Below, in pieces: positions 22,441-35,486 of a DNA stretch of 64,000 nucleotides; the first letter of the stretch is position 1; each line of letters starts with the position of its first letter. The notes below the pieces were generated by a model. The model had not been told where the DNA came from, did not search any database, and was given only the letters and a program-made list of their open reading frames with translations. This DNA comes from Epiperipatus broadwayi (taxonomy: Eukaryota; Onychophora; Udeonychophora; Euonychophora; Peripatidae): the NCBI GenBank assembly GCA_028023455.1, contig JAQFVV010006216.1, positions 5,350,877 to 5,414,876 of the forward strand. The letters run 5' to 3'. The position numbers were made by a program, and so were the translations under genes.

Positions 22441-22625
22441 AATGAAAAAAACTAACATCATATAATAGTATTAGTTAGTAGAATATTTTATTACAAATCT
22501 AAGAAATCAGATCTTTTTAGATCAAATCGATCATTTATGTCCGACCCGGAATCGTTATAAGTATATGTTTTTGATTAGCATCAACGCCATCCTGTGGCGA
22601 ACACCAAGGATGAGAAATTTTTAAT

Positions 22626-23158
22626 TAAGATAAATCTTTTTCTGCTGAGAAAGCAACCAGATTTTAATATAATAAAAATCAAAACTAGTTACATTTATTA
22701 ATCAAAAAGAATTATTTTGTGATCTGTGCTTATTATGTAAATATATTACATAATGACTAGAATCTATTAAAAAACTGACTAATTTATCATTACTCATAAC
22801 AGTTAATCATTATATAAAGAATTATTTTTTTTTGTGACCATAACTGATTCTTATGTAATGATAAAGTAGAATAAAAAATAATCTTAAGTCAGTTTATAAA
22901 AGTATGAAGAAATCATCATTAACATACCTACCACCTACCATTCAGTTGACATTAATTCTTTTTTTTTTCATTTTTAAATTGTATTTATTTTAAAACCTCT
23001 AAGTCATCCATTTGTAATAATAAACTTTATTATTAAGATTTTTAAATATTAATGGTTTTAACTAATTTAGAAATTTAGTTTAATAAATAACTATTTAAAA
23101 AACAATGTATTTCTCATATATAAACAATTGGTACTCTTAATATGTAGTAGTAATATAT
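22626..23158. other. intronic AT-rich stretch
   Basis: No coding signal, no repeat partner recognised. Confidence 0.5.
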
Positions 23159-25466
23159 TGTAACGGAACGGGCTTTTACCTGATATGATAATAGGTTATC
23201 TAGGTTACCACAATGAGTGAGAGAGTATGTCTTTGATCCTTATACCTATATATACCACATAAACTTCAATTTCATTCTTAGGGGAGGAGAAATTAAGACT
23301 CAACAAAATATTAAATATATACCTAAACTAACCTCATCCATGCTGTCTTCCATTTCAGTTATTACCAAGTTTCAAACTTATGGAGAATCTGCATAATCAT
23401 CTAGTTCAAGATATATTAATATCACTTGAAATACAGGTAGGCGTAAATATGTTTAGGTGTTTAATGTTAGGTGTGAATATATGAAGTTATATGTAAATAA
23501 GCAAAAATAGTTATAAATATGTGAGAAGATATTACCAATTGAAAAGTGAAGTTAGAAAATTACACCGAGTTTTTAATTTAATATTTGAATATATTTAACA
23601 ACTATAGTGATCAATATTTTTAACAAAGAAAATTTATAACAAAATTATAAATCTTTAATTCGACATTTATGGTTACTTTTTGCTTATAATTGATTCTAAC
23701 TATTATTCCAAACCCTTATGCCTCGCAAAGAATATCCATTTAATGTCCTATTAACACAACTGCTCGCAGAGAATAGCCATTTAATGTCCTATTAACATAA
23801 ATGAAATTTATATTATGTTTATGATTATCTCAATCATCTTTACTTTCTATATTTTATTTGGAAATCATAATTTGTTTTATTTTGATTAACTTGATATATT
23901 AGATTTCTATCATGATAGTGATGATATGGGATCCCCCTATTATATACTGTAATATACTGTAGTCATGATATAGGCAAGGAAGACCATTTATGACAGAAAT
24001 AGTTTGTCAAGTATACTGAGAACATTTAATACAATTATTAATATAAACAAACAATGAGAAATATATTGATGCAATTGTACAAATGTTTGGACTAAATATG
24101 TATTAGGTAAAATCTTATCTTCCTCCTTCGATGATGATCGATATATATACACAAGCAAGCACTCGTCGTAAACTATATTTTATTTTACTTACATTTAAGG
24201 TTAACAATATTTGTTCATTATGTTACATACTAATATTTATATTCCCCTTTTTGTATCTATATTAAAGTAAAGATAAGAACAAAAATATTTATATCAAATA
24301 TACAAATAAATAAAATGAATGACGTCAACCTAAATTTAGTTTTGAAGTTTATAAGGAAAAATGTCTTAGTAAATCATTCTGGTAATCCTCATTAATCCAT
24401 TTTAGGTATAGATGGTAAATTGTGAGTCTTTTAGAACATTCTTTAAGTCATTTATCCTTTATATTCTTGCAATTTCTTCTTTGAAGTGAAAAGTTATTAC
24501 ATCCATTTATTAAGAATCAATTTGATGTTTCATAACGCAGATGTAAAGTGCTAAGTCAATTCCATCCCAATTCTGACAGTTATAACTCCATGGACGATGG
24601 CTTTCTTTCCCCAGTGTTACTTTTGCACTTAGCAATGCATATTTGTCTGAATTATTATTTATATATTTCTTTAATGAATTATTTTGAATGAATTAATAGC
24701 ATTATTTCTTATATTATGAGATATCCTCAGATCTAGATACTTCGATCTATAACTTAGAATTACAGACACTGGAAATTTGAATGATCTGAATTTACTTTTG
24801 AAGATTTCAATTTTGAATTCCTCAGTTGGCTAACTTTAATTCTATATGCTTGTTCTTGCTCTCTTGGATCTTCAGATATTGGTTTTTAATATTATTTCAA
24901 CTCAAAAGTGGCTGATGTTTCTACTCAAATTGTAAATTCGAATTCTCTACTTAAATTTTTATAGGTTATTCAGCAGATGAGAAATTTTTTTCTTTTTGGA
25001 GAAGAATCTCATTGTTGAAAAAAACAGCAAGTTCGTGATTATCATTTAAATCTATTGTTGATGTCATTATTAATGAATATTATTATATGTAATGTGTTAA
25101 TAATAATAAATTTTTATTTGATATTTCTTTACTTTAATCGAAATTTTCATTTCTTGATTGCGTTCAATTTATCCGATCATATTTACCACGCATTGTTATA
25201 GTGTGTTGGAGTTATATCACACTTAACAAGATAATAATTACTAAAGATTAGTTGTCATGTATGTGTCTTTAATTGAGATATGTATTTATAGTATAATTAG
25301 GTTGGGGTTTAAATGTGTGTTGCAATTAATGCTTTGTCAATTATAGCGCTTTAATTTTTATTAATCTAGTGATTAATAAATAACATTAATATCATGGGTC
25401 TTAGATTCAGATTAGGCCACAAGGTGTGTAATTGGTATTGGAGGGGTTGTAAGGAGCACATGTACA
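23159..25466 (-). mobile_element. long LTR, copy 1 (solo)
   Basis: About 2.3 kb that aligns end to end with 33356-35486. Read on the minus strand it starts TGTACATGTGCTCC and ends CCGTTACA, a TG...CA form as in LTRs. Orientation is taken from the second copy, which is followed by a gag remnant. No internal region adjoins this copy on either side, so it is likely a solo LTR. The flanks (tatat left, tattc right) do not give a clean target duplication. Confidence 0.7.
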
Positions 25467-26469
25467 TATTCCCACAGTAAAAGATGGATTATATTTTAAT
25501 TCTTTACCTTTCTGTCATTTAAGGGTTAGGTTAAGGTAGGTCTATGAGTTTTATTTTTTTTGAGCAGTTAATGGTTTATCAAAATATTCATGTTTCTTAA
25601 TAATAGTTTCAATCATGTCAACAGATTATACCAAATCTTGATTTGATATAAAGGTTTCTTGTTTTGCTATCCAAATATCAGTATGTTCAGTATCTCTATA
25701 AAATAACTATAAATTCATATTTGGTTTATAAAGAATTCTTTGTTGTTGTTTTTTTTACTATAACTTAAGTAAGGTATTTTTTTTTTTGTAAGTGCTACTA
25801 ATTTCTCTTTTCATTCAAGAGATGCATACCGATTAATTTATAATAATGTTTGACATGTTTCAATTATTATTAGAAAGCTGTCTCTTCTTGGATCAATTTC
25901 TTATACATTTTTCTTACTTAATTTATTTTAAATATAACTATCGTTATTTATTGTTTGGATTTGAATTCATACTTTGTAGATTTGTATTTATGTTAAGTTG
26001 GTTAAGAATTTGTTACTTTTTCCCATAATAATGTTTCATAATTCAAGCATTATATGTTCCTGTGATGCCATTGCCTTTATCTACCCAATATGCATTTGGA
26101 CGAGCGCATTTGCTGATGGTAAATGATCCTTCATACATATTGCAGAATTTGTGAAAAATAGATTGTTTAGGATTGCTTATATGTGTATCTTAACTCTTTA
26201 ACTCATACAAATCCCTATTGGCCTAGTGAATTAAAGTTCTAAACTTTTGATTGGTCAATTACAGAATCTGCAGTAAAAATATATTCATTTTTTAATATTA
26301 TATTCATTTTAGTTTCGTTTGTAAAAAGCAAATTAATAATTTGTCAGAATATGAAAGTTAACGAAAGTTTTTTCAAATAAATTTCTATGTATAATTATAA
26401 AAATATTTTATAGCTGAGAACCTCAAAAGAACATTCATGACCTATTAGAAAATGTTGAGTATGTCAGTG
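25467..26469. other. intronic AT-rich stretch
   Basis: No coding signal. The open frame at 25846-26028 is low-complexity Phe/Leu-rich and has no motif. Confidence 0.5.
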
Positions 26470-26885
26470 ATTTTCTTTTTCAATTTACGTTTGTGTAAAA
26501 GTAAAGAATTTTTTACTAAAATCTTACTATTTTTCTAAAATAATTATATTTTCAGCATATTTTATCAAAATAATTTATATGTAAAAAAATACTCTAAAAC
26601 ATTCATTTTTGTTTGAAAATTAAATAAAGAGCTTGGGGCAATGAAAATTGTTTACAAGTGTGAAAATTGTCAACAAGTGCTGATTTCTTTTTCAATTTAC
26701 GTTGGTGTAAAAGTAAAGAATTTTTACCAAAATCTTAACAATTTTTTTAAAATAATTTTATTTTCAGCATATTTTATCAAAATAATTTATAATATGTAAA
26801 AAAAAAAACTAAAAAAAAAAAACACTAAAACATTCATTTTCGTCTTCAAAACCAAAACAAAGAAGTTAGAGCAGTGAAAATTATT
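26470..26885. repeat. tandem duplication, two ~210-bp units
   Basis: The block starting ttctttttcaatttacgtt and running through cagcatattttatcaaaataa and aaacattcattttt is present at about 26472 and again near 26686, with small indels in A runs. Confidence 0.8.
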
Positions 26886-27084
26886 GACAAGCGCTTTTCT
26901 TTTGTTCAAAATGAGAACTAACCAGGAAAGTCTGCCTTCTCCCATTGTTGTACCTTTAAATCTATATTGTAATGATCACTCAATCTACTCTTGATCACGG
27001 AGGGCGCTGCCAGAACACTACGGATCTGGAAAATTTGTTTACCATGATCAAAAGTGGATGGTGATGATGGTTTGCACTGACTAG

Positions 27085-28960
27085 ATCCAGGGATACAGCC
27101 AGAGATCTTAACTATTGTTCAGACAATTGAGAAAGTGAAACACATAGACAAACGTCAGCCAAAATAATTTAAACTAATTGGATAACTTTTATTAAATTCA
27201 ATAAACAAAATAAAGAAATCTAGCCAATGAATATGAAAGTTTGAGCTAGATTTTTATAAGCCTATTCATCAGAGAGTGTATACGAGTTTGCAAATATTAA
27301 AACATTAAATGCCTTAGCAGAAAGATTTGTTCTCTCACCTACAATTTAAAAGGGAATTGATAGTATCTTCCTGCTGGTAATTTGTAAAAGAACAACAATT
27401 CTAGTTTCCTAATTCAGAGATATAAAAAACAATACAGTCTTGTAGGGAATCAATGAACAATGGCGGCGAACATTTCTTGGCCCAGAATAATGCTTCGAAA
27501 CCAAGAACGTCATTTGCTGGTAGGATAGCTCATGATGTACCACGTTTAAGGCAATTCACAGTTGATTTCACATATAAGACAAAACTTTAAAAATGATTAC
27601 GATCTTACGTAATCTGGAAACGACACAAAATCTCCAACTTCAGAAAAACTAGGATAACAAACACAAAACTGCCAGCCAAAAGATTTGCAGTTTGCAATAA
27701 GTGCAAACCTAGTAACTTAAGTTAATTATTGGATGATAAAATAGGGACAGGTGAGCAAACTAAAATTACGAAGGTCTGCCAAAGCATTTAGCAAGAGTTA
27801 GTAATAAAGCAAGAAGGCATAGTAAGCATATAAAATATAATACATTCCCCAATAAATAAAATTGAAAACAAACTTGGAATCTTAAAACTAAGATTCAAAG
27901 ACACTCTTTAAATACAAAGACAAGCAAATGCATATAATAAATATGAGATTAAATAACTATTAAAACTTTCTTTATACATCAGACTTATTTTTAGATTGAG
28001 CGGAGATTTACTAGAGAATTACATACCCTGGAAAGAAGAAGAAATGTTTTACCTTATGGTAAAGCAGAATCCACTGAGTTGTTCAAAGAATGCGCACATT
28101 TATTTGTAGTTCATTTTTTAGATTGTTTCATTTTTTCATGGTGGCAAGTGTAGAGGCATATTTTGGTATCCTTTCTAATTCAGACTTATGTGCCATGACT
28201 GGAAGAACAGCTTGGCAACAAGAGTTCATCCTTAGGTAAATTAGCAAGGCATGTTGTAGGTTTGAGTACACATAGCAATGAATTTAGAGATCTTGTGAAA
28301 GCAAACTTTTAAAAAAAAATGTCCGGACTGCCAACACATTACGAATCTCATGCGTGAAAATGAAGAGTAGAATTATCTGAAGCTGAATCAATCACTTTGA
28401 AGCATAATTAGGTTGGTCAAGTCCAGAATAAAAATGTTTGAAATTTTTGGGGTTATTTATATTCTCTCTCTATCTCCTGTGGAATCTTTCCTGTTTTTCA
28501 ATTATAAGACTTAGCCCAGGGCAAGTCTTTATCTCCTGCTCAACCTTAATTAATAATTCTAACCAGGGATTATCTTATAAAAAAAAAACAATACAAAATT
28601 AAATCTCCGCTTGTAAATTAAACTAAAAATAGATTGTAATTAAAATAAAAGAAACAGGAATGTCATTAACTTTCCAAAATTAAAAACTTTCCCAAAAAAA
28701 AAAACAAAGATTAAAACTTTTAACTTGGAATGTTTTTACGATTTGGTAAAAAAAAAAAAAGTGTCAGAAGAAACTTATTTTAAACTAACAAATAAAATCT
28801 ATTGAAGACGAAATTTAAAATTATAGAATTTTGCAATATAGCTGTATATGTGCGCTATATCCTATAAAAATTTTAAATAACTTTATAAAAAGAAAACTTA
28901 GTATTAATTTTGCGAAGGGATCTTTGAATTGAATACTGCATCCAGTTCAATATGTTATTG
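27085..28960. mobile_element. long dispersed repeat A, copy 1
   Basis: Matches 39487-41440 through shared blocks: ttcagacaattgagaaa, agacaaacgtcagcc, aataaagaaatctag, atcttcctgctgg, gatttcacatataagacaaaa and gccaaaagattt. No protein coding seen. Borders are approximate; similarity fades near 28960. It may be an LTR of a second family, as the other copy starts TGTACCGG. Confidence 0.65.
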
Positions 28961-29020
28961 ATTTTTTACTTCTAAAATAATTCTAGAGAGCGCAGCATCT
29001 TACGGTACTTTTTAAGCTTG

Positions 29021-30761
29021 TAGTGGGGGAAATGCAAGGAGGTTTTAGGTCAGATAGGCATATAAAAAATAGTTTATTTGTAGTTACACAACTTATGGAT
29101 ATGAGTAGGAGTTCAGGTAGATCGTTATATATGAGTTTTATAGATATAGAGAAGGCATATGATAGAGTAAATAGAAATAGATTATGGGTAAAGTTAGCAA
29201 ATTTGGGAATGGATGAAGCTTTAGTAAATATTATTAAGAAATTATATGAAAATAATTACTATATTTACCAATTAGGGGATATAGAATCAGTTAAAGTTAA
29301 AAATGGGGTGGGATTAAGGCAAGGATGCCTTATGTCACGTATTTTGTTTTTGTTGTATTTCAATGAAATGGAGAAAGCAATAGAAAGACTAGGAAGAGGG
29401 ATAGAGATGCCATTAATGGGTGGCAAGGGAGTATATATTTTGCCGAGTCTTTTTTTTTGCAGATGATATTTTTTTGTGTGCAGAAAGAAGAGAAGATATG
29501 AAAGTTATTCTGGGGACATGTGTAAGGGTGGGTAAAGAGATGGGGATTATATTTAGTGAAGAAAAATCAAATATAATGATAATTAATAATGGGGAAAGAG
29601 ATGTAGAATTTTTATTGGGGGATATAAAGCTAAATGTGGTGGATAGATATAGTTATTTGGGAATCATCTTAAGTAATCAGGAAAATTGCTTGGTTGAATG
29701 GGAGAAAAAATTGGTAAATGAAGCAAAGAAAGGGTTTAGTAAAGAAATTAACAGTGTTTTTATATAATAAGTATGATGTAGCTAGAATTGTATGGGAGGG
29801 AGTTGTAGTAGCAGGGTTAACATTTGGTAATGATGCGTTATGTGTTAGTAAAAGGGTATTAGATTACTTAGAGAAAGTACAAAGGGAAATAGGAAGACAT
29901 GCATTAGATGCAGAGGTATGGACAGCAAAGGAGGCAATTCAAGGAGAAATGGGATGGTCAAGTTTTATATGAGAGATGCGAAAAGTAAAATGAAAATGTT
30001 TGGTAGGTTGCAGTTTATGGATGATAAAAGAATAGTCAAAATAGTATTTAATTGGGTTATGAGCAAAGAGCAGGTAACAAGATGGGTGAGAAAGGTAATG
30101 CAGTATGCAAAGGATTTGGATAAAGAATTTATATCAGTATACTTGTATAAAAGGTGAAATGATTGTGTTAGGAGGATTGTTGAGTGTTATAGTGGTAAGG
30201 AATGGGATAAGAGAATAGATGCATTAATAAAGAGTAGGGAGTTGGAGAACTAGTATGGAGAGTAAAAAGAGTTTAAATATATATAGAAGTAAACAGAACA
30301 TTTGGTGCGAGTTAATTTATGATAATAGTAAGGAAAGTAGCTTATTGTTTAAGGCTCGAACTGAATCTTTAGCAACAAGAGAATATACATGTAAATGGAA
30401 AAATATGGGTGATTTAGTCTGCAAATTGTGTAAGGAAGATATAGAAAATATTAGTAATTTGTTGATTGAATGTAAATGCTTGAAAGCAGAAAGGGTACAA
30501 ATAAAGAAGTTATGGGAGAATAAATATGAACAAAGTGATTATACAGAAAGTGGGTTGTTGGTTTTTATGCTGTGTTTGGGAAAAGATAAGGGGGATTTAT
30601 AAGATTATGTTGTGGAAATGGGACAGGGCAGAATTATGAAAAAGCTTAGGGTGGAGAATGGAAGGGGAGGGTAAAGTGGCTAACAGGTTGCTTTGGGCAT
30701 AGTTGCTGAGAGATTCCTGACTCTGTTTAAGGAGAAGTCACGGTACATCACATCATATCAC
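29021..30761 (+). mobile_element. CR1-like LINE, 5'-truncated copy 2
   Basis: It starts within the reverse transcriptase (EMQGGFRSDRH) and runs to the 3' tail acatcacatcatatcac (30746-30761). Motif A (FIDIEKAYDRV, 29135-29170) and motif B (GLRQGCLMS) are intact, and motif C reads FADDIFLCAE after a frameshift near 29450. Four more frame changes follow, to the CKLC-x8-N-x4-C motif near 30420-30470, in which the His is replaced. This is the best-preserved reverse transcriptase of the family here. Same family as 8262-12700. Confidence 0.85.
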
Positions 30762-31409
30762 AGCTTTAAAATGAGCATAAATTCGCTATGATATATAAAA
30801 ATTTCCGATTTTAGAGCGAGGTAAAGCCATCAATGAGTATACTTGATGCAGACTGTTAATAAAAACTTTGTCTCCGATTTTAAAATGATAGTGCTTTTCA
30901 CTCATTTGTAGTATTTAGTTATATGCCTCCATTCGATTCTTTTCTAGGTTGATAGGTGTTTTTGTGAACATAGGTATGGGTTTATATAATAAAATTGGGT
31001 TATATTTTAGTTTGTTTTTGCCTATTTTCCTCTTAGAAAATGTGTTTTACTTTTGCTAGGGTATCTTCGCTTAAAATTTTGTGTATAATAATTAGCCAAT
31101 CATGTAATACTAGAATTTGGATCTCTGGAATTATTTTACTGTCAGGAGTATTTTAACACTATATGCCTTTATTAGTATACTTGGTATTATGGTTATAAGT
31201 TATTTACATTTGTATTTATTATTTATGTAATGATATACCACAGACTTTTATGGTGGCAGATCTGATTGAGGATGCAGCTAAGTTTCATTTTAGATAAGTT
31301 GTGCATTATTTTAAGTATAGGTCTGTTTAAAAGTAGCTATCCTGCTCTTTAGTTTTGAGTCTTACTGGATTTTCTTCGGTATCAGTTAAATGTGATAGTT
31401 GCCATTAAT
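30762..31409. other. intronic AT-rich stretch
   Basis: No recognisable feature; it may contain inner sequence of the minus-strand LTR element to its right. Confidence 0.4.
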
Positions 31410-32938
31410 TTATAAATGAAACAACTTGTTAAAATAATCATCTCCATTGTTAATGATAATGGCTAGAAATAAAATTATAATTTTTATTTCTAAAAGTTTA
31501 TTTCCAAATATATATTTTATGACATAAGTCCTATAATGCATGTACTCCTCTTTTATATTTTCATCCTTCAATTTGATTAACCATAATCCTATTTGTTTAT
31601 TACCTGAATTCAAATTCACATTTTATGGATTTTTATTTAGTCTTAAAATGATTTACTAATATCTATATATAAAAAAATTGGGATTATTTTGTTTCTTGTA
31701 ATTTGGTTTCCATATCCTGAGTCATAATCCTATAGGTCCATTTTCATCCTAAGCTTATTAAGCCTTTATATTTGCACACTTAATAAAGGTAAATGGGCCT
31801 TTGTGTTACATAGTTTATGGAACATAATATCTTTTGAATTCCTACTGGGTAGTGTTTTAATTTTAAATACTATTCACTGATTAATCTTTTGATTCCAATC
31901 ATCTCTTCAGATAGTTAAGCATATTCCTTTCATTTAAAATTTCCCAAACTTTATCATAATTATGATATTTCTTCTCTATAAGAAAAGTATGATATAGAAG
32001 TATTCCATCCTGATAATTGTCAATTAATTTAGGAACAGTATCCTTAAGAAACATTTCGAATTTAATTTTATGATAAATGTCAATATAATGGTATGAATCC
32101 AAACATTCATCAATTTTATTTATCGCTGGTATTTTTATTTTGAGATCTCCATAATATTCTTAATATTTGAGTTTATTTTAGTATTTATGGGTTCATCTCC
32201 TAAATTATGATTAATTTTAAATTTTTCTTAATTTAATTCCAATTTAAGTTTGGAGTTATCACTTGTTTGTTTTATTTCAATGACTGTAGTATTTATTTTG
32301 TTGTCAAATTTCTCTTCAACTTTTTCAATTTTTCATTCATTTCTGCGGTCCTTTTTTTTTGATCACTTTCTCTAATGGTAGTAATTTACTATCGCTATTC
32401 ACTTTTAGTTCAGTTTTCTTGTTTTTTATCTTTTCAGATTTAATTTCCCTTTTTTCAGAAACGTTTATTATATCTATTGACATCTGTTGCATATCTTCTA
32501 TCATACTATTCATCTTGGCAAACATTTGCTGTTGATATGTTTTTATATCTTCTGTCATATCATCCTTCTTTTTAATTATATTATCCAGGTTTGCAGATAT
32601 TTGCTATTGATCTTCTCTCATTTGTTGTTGATCTGCTTTCATATCTGCCTTCAGATTGGTGAACATTTGTTGCATCATCAACATCATTTGTTTAAATGAT
32701 CCATCATTAGTATTTCCTTTCTCTTCCCTTGGCTCATCTAGGATTTTATTGGTTTTGGGGGCTTAGGCATTTGATACTGTGGTCTCCCAGATACATCTGA
32801 GTCCTATTCATTTTTTATATTCGCTAAAATATTACCCTCTATTTCTTCTCTATTCACTTCACTTTGTATTTCTACTTCGTTTTCTTTTTCATTACTTGTT
32901 TCTAATTGCAACATTTTGATTTGGCTTCTAGTAATCAT
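31410..32938 (-). pseudogene. decayed LTR-retrotransposon gag
   Basis: Read leftward from the LTR at 33356-35486. A frame begins at 32938 with MITRSQIKMLQLE, a start common in Gypsy-type gag proteins, then an acidic stretch and PKPPKPIKS, then a Gln/Met-rich coiled-coil segment (QQMFTNLKADMKADQQQ, repeated as QQQMFAKMNSM) and charged residues. Further left, 31899-32102 (KFEMFLKDTVPKLIDNY) and 31410-31619 may be later gag parts. Several stops and frame changes interrupt it. No protease or zinc knuckle was recognised. Confidence 0.55.
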
Positions 32939-33355
32939 GATTTTTTCTACTATTTTATTTTAATTTACTACTTCTTATTTTAACTTATGAACTGTAATAA
33001 AGATTTATTTCTATACTGTACATTGTGGAAATATCATCACTGTCACTTTTATTATTCTTGTCAAAACACAATTTTATATTCACAATGTTATTTTATTTCA
33101 AAACAATTTAAATTGTTGACTATCATCTATTTTATTTGGGTTTTGATTCTCAGTAAATTTCCATATTCAAGTTCAATTTGTCATATCAAGAAAAAAATTT
33201 ATAAATACATTTATGTTTTATTGTTTTACTATTGAAATTATACAATTGTGTATTAATATAAAATAAGATTAATCTGCAATTGGATATATATTATTTGTAT
33301 AACCAAGTGTGGTACTAATATATGATTCTAGTGCCCCACAATTGGTAACGTCATA
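32939..33355 (-). other. leader between LTR and gag
   Basis: This interval would hold the primer binding site and gag leader of the minus-strand element. The sequence next to the LTR reads TATGACGTTACCAATTG on the minus strand; a clear tRNA-complementary site starting TGG directly at the border is not seen. TGGGGCACTAG begins some 19 bases in and is a weak candidate. Confidence 0.35.
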
Positions 33356-35486
33356 TGTAACGGAGCAGACTTTTACCTGGTATGAAAATAGATTATCTAG
33401 GTTACCACAACGAATGATAGAGTATGTCTTTGATCCTTGTACCTATATATACCACATACACTTTAATTTCATTCCAAAGAGAGGAGAGGTTAAGAATCAA
33501 CTGAATATTAAATATATACCTAAACTCACCCCGTCCATGCTTTCTTCCATTTCCATTATTTCCAAGTTTCAAACTCTTGGAGAATCTGCATAATCATCTA
33601 GTTCAAGGTATATTAATATCACTTGAAATGAGGTCGGCATAAATATGTGGAGGTGTTTAATGGTAGGTGTGAATATATGAAGTTATATGTAAATAAGCAA
33701 AAATAGTTATAAATATGTGAGAAGATATTACCAATTGAAAAGTGAAGTTAGAAAATTACACCAAGAGTTATTAATTTAATATTTGAATATATTTAACAAC
33801 TATATTTACAGTGATCAATATTTTTAATTAAGAAAATTTATAACAAAATTATAAAACCTTTAATTTGACATTTGTGATTACTCTTTGCTTACAATTGATT
33901 TTAACTATTATTCCAAACCCTTATCCCCCACAAAAAATAGCCATTTAATGTTCTTATTAACATAAATGAAATTTACATTATGTTTATGATTATCTCAATC
34001 ATATTTGCTTTCTATATTTTTATTTGCAAATCATAATTCATTTTATTTTAATTAACTTGATATATTAGATTCCCATCTGTGATAGTTTATTAGTATAAAC
34101 AAACAAAGAAAAAAATATATATAGTGCAATTGTACAAATGTTTGGACTAAATATGTATTAGGTAAAATCTTACCTTTCCTCTTTGGTGATCAGATTTGTA
34201 TACAAGCAAGCGCTCGTCGTAAACTATATTTTATTTTATTTAGATTTAAGGTTAACAATATTTCTCCATTATATTACATACTAATATTTATATTCCCCTT
34301 TTTGTATCCATATTAAAATAAAGATAAGAACAAAAATTTTTATATCAAATATAATGATGTCAACCTAAATTTAGTTTTGAAGTTTATAAAGAAAAATGTC
34401 TTAATGAATCATTCTGGTAATCCTCATTAATCCATTTCAGATATAGATGGTAAATTGTGAGTGTTCTAGAACATCCTTTAAGTCACTTATCCTTTATATT
34501 CTTGAAATTTCTGCTTTGAAGTTGAGAGTTATTGGATCCATTTATTAAGAATTGACTTGATGTTTCGTAGCACAGATGTGAAGTGCTAAGTCAATTCTAT
34601 CCCAATTCTGACAGTTATGACTCCATGTGTGACGACTTTCTTTCCCCGATGTTACTTTTGCACTTAGCAATGCATATTTGTCTGAATTATTATTTATATA
34701 TTTCTTTAATGAATTATTTTGAGTGAATTAATAGCAATATTTCTTATATTATGAGATAACCTCAGATCTAGATACTTCAATCTATAACTTAGAATTATAG
34801 ACACTTTGGAAATTTGAATGATCTGAATTTACTTTTGTTGAAGATTTCAATTTTGAATTCCTCAAACGACTAACTTTAATTCTATATGATGGTTTTTGCT
34901 TTCTCAGATCTTCAGATATTGGTTTTTAATATTATTTCAACTCAAAAGTAACTGATGTTTCTATTCGAATTGTAAATTTGAATTCTCTACGTAAAATTTT
35001 GTAGATTATTCAACAGATGAGATTTTTTTTTTCTTTGTAGAAGAAGCTCATTGTTGAAAAAAAAACAGCAAGTTCATGATTATCATTTAAATCCATTGTT
35101 GATGTAATGTGTTAATAATAATAAAATTTTTATTTGATATGTCTTTACTTTAATTGAAGTTTTTATTTCTTGATTGCATTTATTTTATCTGATCATATTT
35201 ATCACACATTGTTATAGAGTGTTGGAGTTGTATCACACTTAATAAGATAATAATTACTAAAGATTAGTTATTGTGTATGTCTTATAATTTAATTGAGATA
35301 TGTATTTATAGTATAATTAAATTGGCATTTAAATGTGTGTTGCAATTAATGGTTTGTCAATTACAGTGTTTTAACTTTTATTAATCTAGTGATTAATAAA
35401 TAACATTAATATTATGGGTCTTGGATTTGGATTAGACCATAAGGTGTGTAATTGGTATTGGAGGGATGTAAGGGGCACACGTAACA
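33356..35486 (-). mobile_element. long LTR, copy 2, 5' LTR of the gag remnant
   Basis: It aligns with 23159-25466 over its whole 2.1 kb. On the minus strand it starts TGTTACGTGTGCC and ends CCGTTACA. The adjacent gag remnant on the same strand fixes its orientation. No matching 3' LTR was found to the left of the gag, so the element is truncated or the partner LTR is lost. Confidence 0.7.

Larger units (their letters stand above)
20842..22625 (+). mobile_element. non-autonomous inverted-repeat transposon (family X), 10-bp TSD
   Basis: The sequence aatttttaat flanks it at 20842-20851 and 22616-22625. Ends are inverted: ctcatccctggtgttcgcc near 20871 and its complement ggcgaacaccaaggatgag ending about 22614. 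Interior blocks match the element at 3409-4731 in reverse, including the phrases gattaattactgtc (several copies, 21615, 21744, 21855) and accggcagcc read on the other strand. It holds two kinds of internal tandem array and no transposase. The flanking duplication is AT-only, so its proof value is limited, but the 10-bp length equals that of the other copy. It lies directly behind a DNAJC16 splice donor. Confidence 0.72.

Noticed and set aside
26190-26260. A repeat pair with 54240-54300 (cctattggcc phrase)
   Set aside because: Similarity covers only a few tens of bases in AT-rich DNA; not enough to call an element.
32487-32699. 70-residue plus-strand His/Leu-rich frame
   Set aside because: It is the antisense of the Gln/Met-rich gag coiled coil.
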